This document shows positions 62,089 through 64,000 of a stretch of DNA of 64,000 nt, piece after piece. Each line of letters starts with the position of its first letter. Position 1 is the first letter of the stretch. The notes under the pieces are model-generated. The model saw only the letters and a list, made by a program, of their open reading frames with translations. It was not told where the DNA came from and ran no database searches. A program made the position numbers and the translations under genes. Origin of the DNA: Bacteroidota bacterium (GTDB lineage: Bacteria; Bacteroidota; Ignavibacteria; Ignavibacteriales; Ignavibacteriaceae); contig JAIUOE010000003.1 in the NCBI GenBank assembly GCA_020161395.1, positions 124,001-188,000 on the forward strand. Reading direction: 5' to 3'.

Positions 62089-64000
62089 CTAAAGCATCCA
62101 GAATAGTGAGGCGCTGAAGGATCTCGAGCTGTACCCGGTTGTTTCTCTGGAGGTACTTCCGATTTGGGCTCTACCGTTTATCCGGAGATTGGAAAGAATA
62201 TTATACGATCCCTGAAAGTAGAATTCCCTCAACCAGTAGGAACTTTCAGGAATGTAACCGAATCTTCCGCCCGCAGAAAGATCAAGCTGATCATCCTTGT
62301 AAAAATTCCAGTCGGCGAACAAACTGTGCGACAGGAAACTCTGCGGTGAATAATAGAATATTGACTTCCTGGCGTATATCGTCGAATAGAATTCGTAACC
62401 TGCCAGTAACTCGGGATAGAAGTATCTGCCGACTCTCAATTCAGTATTGGCTCCCCTGTTGCCATCTGATATCATCAAATAGGTATAAGCTCCTGAGACT
62501 CTGTATTTTGAGGGAAGATTATACCATCCTTCACCTTTTATCATTTCCACTCTGAGTCTGTCTCTTAATGCTCCAAAAGGATAAACCAGCGCTGCCGAAT
62601 AAAGCATGGTGGCAGCTTCCTGTTGGATATAAGTAATCTGAGCATGATACTCTTTCTCAACATTCGCACGAATAAATGCCTCGTACAAAGGATATTTTTT
62701 CTTTGGCGACAAGAACGATTGTTCACCATATGAAAGTCCAATCAGAAAAGGTTCAAACGGTCGAATGAACAGAGACCCCTTCCAGGTATTCAATTCCACC
62801 TTTGTGTAGGGACTCGCAAGTCGCCCCAGACTTCCCTGCAAACCAAGAGATAAAAAGGATGTGATTCCCATATCTGATGCAATGCCGTAATTTAAATAGC
62901 TGAAATCAGTATTGTCACCGAAATATGAGATAAACGGATTTAACAGAATGTACTGTGGAAACGAACCAAGCAGTGCACCCAGACCGGTGACGGGCAACCA
63001 GCCAATTCTCTGATTTATAAGCGCTATTTGAGTTGTGTCAGTATTTCCGACCAAAAGCGAATCGTAAATGTCCCGCGCTCTACCATACTCTTGAGTCTGT
63101 GCGTAGGCGTCACCAAGAAACAGTTTAACTGCAAAATCTGCGTTATCCTCTTTCACAAGTCTCTCAAACTCGGTGATCGATTTAGTGTAGTCACCTTTGA
63201 AGAAAAATACTTTCGCTCTCTCCAGATCGATAAGGTAATCGTATTCACCGGTCAGAAGAGAATCATAAATTTGAATTGCCCTGTCATAATTCTTCAAACA
63301 GGAATTAATGTCAGCATATTCCTTCAGGACTGTTCTGTTGCCTTCATGCTTCGAAAGAAAGTCATCATAAACTGTTAGAGCACCGGTACAATCACCCGCC
63401 CGGATCATCTCTCTTCCCTTTTCGAGACTCTCAAAAAGTGCTTCCTCGGCTGCTCTCGCTTTGGAAGTCTCCAAATTGGAGAGAAGCGTTTCCAGTTCCG
63501 GATGTGTCGGCTCGATGGTTTTAATCATCTCGATATATTCGGCTGACTTGTCAAAATTATTTTTTTTCATCTCCAAAGATGCCAGTCCGACGAGTGCTGT
63601 TACCTCTTTAGGTTTTGCTTTAAGTACTTCGTTTAAGTACTGATATGCCAGATCTTCATCTTTTCCAAGCCAGACCGATACGATTCCTCTTTGTAATTTC
63701 AACTCGAGATCTGTTGGATCTTTCGCAATACAGAAGTCAAGCTGATCCAAGGCTGTGTAATTATCCTGATAGTCAACAGCAATTCTTGCATATATCTTTC
63801 TCAGTTTACAGTCAGGAGAATCAGGATTTGCTTCGAAGTAAGCTTTCAGCAGGTTAAAAGCTTCTTCATTCCTCTCAAGATTACTAAGCAATCCCACCAT
63901 CTCTGTGAGAGCCTTGATGTCGTTTGGATTTTTTTGAAGCAGTTTTTCAAGTTCTAAAATCCGTTTTGTATAACTTTCAACTCTTACGGCTTTAACTTTT
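62089..64000 (-). CDS. TPR plus outer-membrane barrel protein (PgaA-like), 5' end outside window
   Basis: The frame stays open to the window edge, so 636 residues are visible and the N-terminus and signal peptide are missing. The first 330 or so residues are TPR repeats (for example EEAFNLLKAYFEANPDSPD and KVFFFKGDYTKSITEFERLV). The rest is beta-rich with aromatic strands (YGIASDMGITSFLSLGLQGS, YLMISDGNRGANTELRVGRY) and ends in SRSFSASLFWML, a barrel terminus. TPR plus barrel is the layout of PgaA and similar exopolysaccharide export porins. It is the first gene of the cluster and lies 126 bp before the synthase. Confidence 0.85.
   Translation of the reverse strand, partial: KVKAVRVESYTKRILELEKLLQKNPNDIKALTEMVGLLSNLERNEEAFNLLKAYFEANPDSPDCKLRKIYARIAVDYQDNYTALDQLDFCIAKDPTDLELKLQRGIVSVWLGKDEDLAYQYLNEVLKAKPKEVTALVGLASLEMKKNNFDKSAEYIEMIKTIEPTHPELETLLSNLETSKARAAEEALFESLEKGREMIRAGDCTGALTVYDDFLSKHEGNRTVLKEYADINSCLKNYDRAIQIYDSLLTGEYDYLIDLERAKVFFFKGDYTKSITEFERLVKEDNADFAVKLFLGDAYAQTQEYGRARDIYDSLLVGNTDTTQIALINQRIGWLPVTGLGALLGSFPQYILLNPFISYFGDNTDFSYLNYGIASDMGITSFLSLGLQGSLGRLASPYTKVELNTWKGSLFIRPFEPFLIGLSYGEQSFLSPKKKYPLYEAFIRANVEKEYHAQITYIQQEAATMLYSAALVYPFGALRDRLRVEMIKGEGWYNLPSKYRVSGAYTYLMISDGNRGANTELRVGRYFYPELLAGYEFYSTIYARKSIFYYSPQSFLSHSLFADWNFYKDDQLDLSAGGRFGYIPESSYWLREFYFQGSYNILSNLRINGRAQIGSTSRETTGYSSRSFSASLFWML

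Overview
The window looks like chromosomal DNA of a Gram-negative, non-phototrophic member of the Bacteroidota/Chlorobiota (FCB) group, most likely Ignavibacteria. Two giant secreted proteins end in the type IX secretion (T9SS) sorting tail with the NYPNPFNP signature. Several upstream regions carry the Bacteroidetes-type promoter TTG-N19-21-TAnnTTTG. Lipoproteins with Fn3/Ig domains, complex I genes and a TPR-porin fit the same group. No phage, insertion sequence, CRISPR array or rRNA was seen. The assignment comes from sequence features only.

Layout. 1-2300: an edge-truncated FG-GAP secreted protein, an HTH regulator, tRNA-Ala(CGC), and a PCuAC/SCO copper-delivery pair. 2427-5210: a P-type Ca-like ATPase. 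13097-5213 (minus): one tightly packed operon greA-ribD-ribE-tilS-hpt-ftsH-CTP-dependent lipid kinase-like-DUF4837-like, driven by a clear promoter and preceded by a hairpin plus U-tract in the greA leader. 13114-20970: an M28 peptidase and an envelope O-acylation module (one MBOAT acyltransferase and three SGNH hydrolase-fold proteins, one with LysM domains). 20975-23303: an Rrf2 regulator and an acyl-CoA synthetase. 23304-24051: a non-coding fold-back region with about 175-200 bp inverted arms, mirrored terminators and REP-like palindromes. 24052-28480 (minus): nuoABCDEF. 28618-34677: an MBL/beta-CASP nuclease, a DUF6544-like membrane protein, a lipoprotein/beta-barrel pair and an anti-sigma-type ATPase.

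34792-44013 (minus): two T9SS cargo proteins of about 1100 and 1905 residues. 44207-49198 (minus): a fused acyl-activating enzyme-ACP-PlsC acyltransferase and a membrane pyrophosphatase. 49422-52711 (plus): rplU, rpmA, mdh and a GT39-type glycosyltransferase. 64000-52713 (minus): a cluster that looks like a synthase-dependent exopolysaccharide system. It has a TPR plus outer-membrane barrel protein (PgaA-like architecture), a processive GT2 synthase (PgaC-like), a small one-helix Gln-rich protein, a Rossmann plus NodB-like protein that has lost the deacetylase metal ligands, an Ig/Fn3 lipoprotein, a four-PAS sensor with a degenerate kinase ATPase and an intact receiver domain, and a DPM1-like GT2.

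The most interesting items are the variant exopolysaccharide cluster with its pseudo-deacetylase and pseudo-kinase, the MBOAT/SGNH/LysM module, the fold-back element at the convergent ACS/nuo terminators, and the greA leader hairpin that sits directly at the predicted transcription start.
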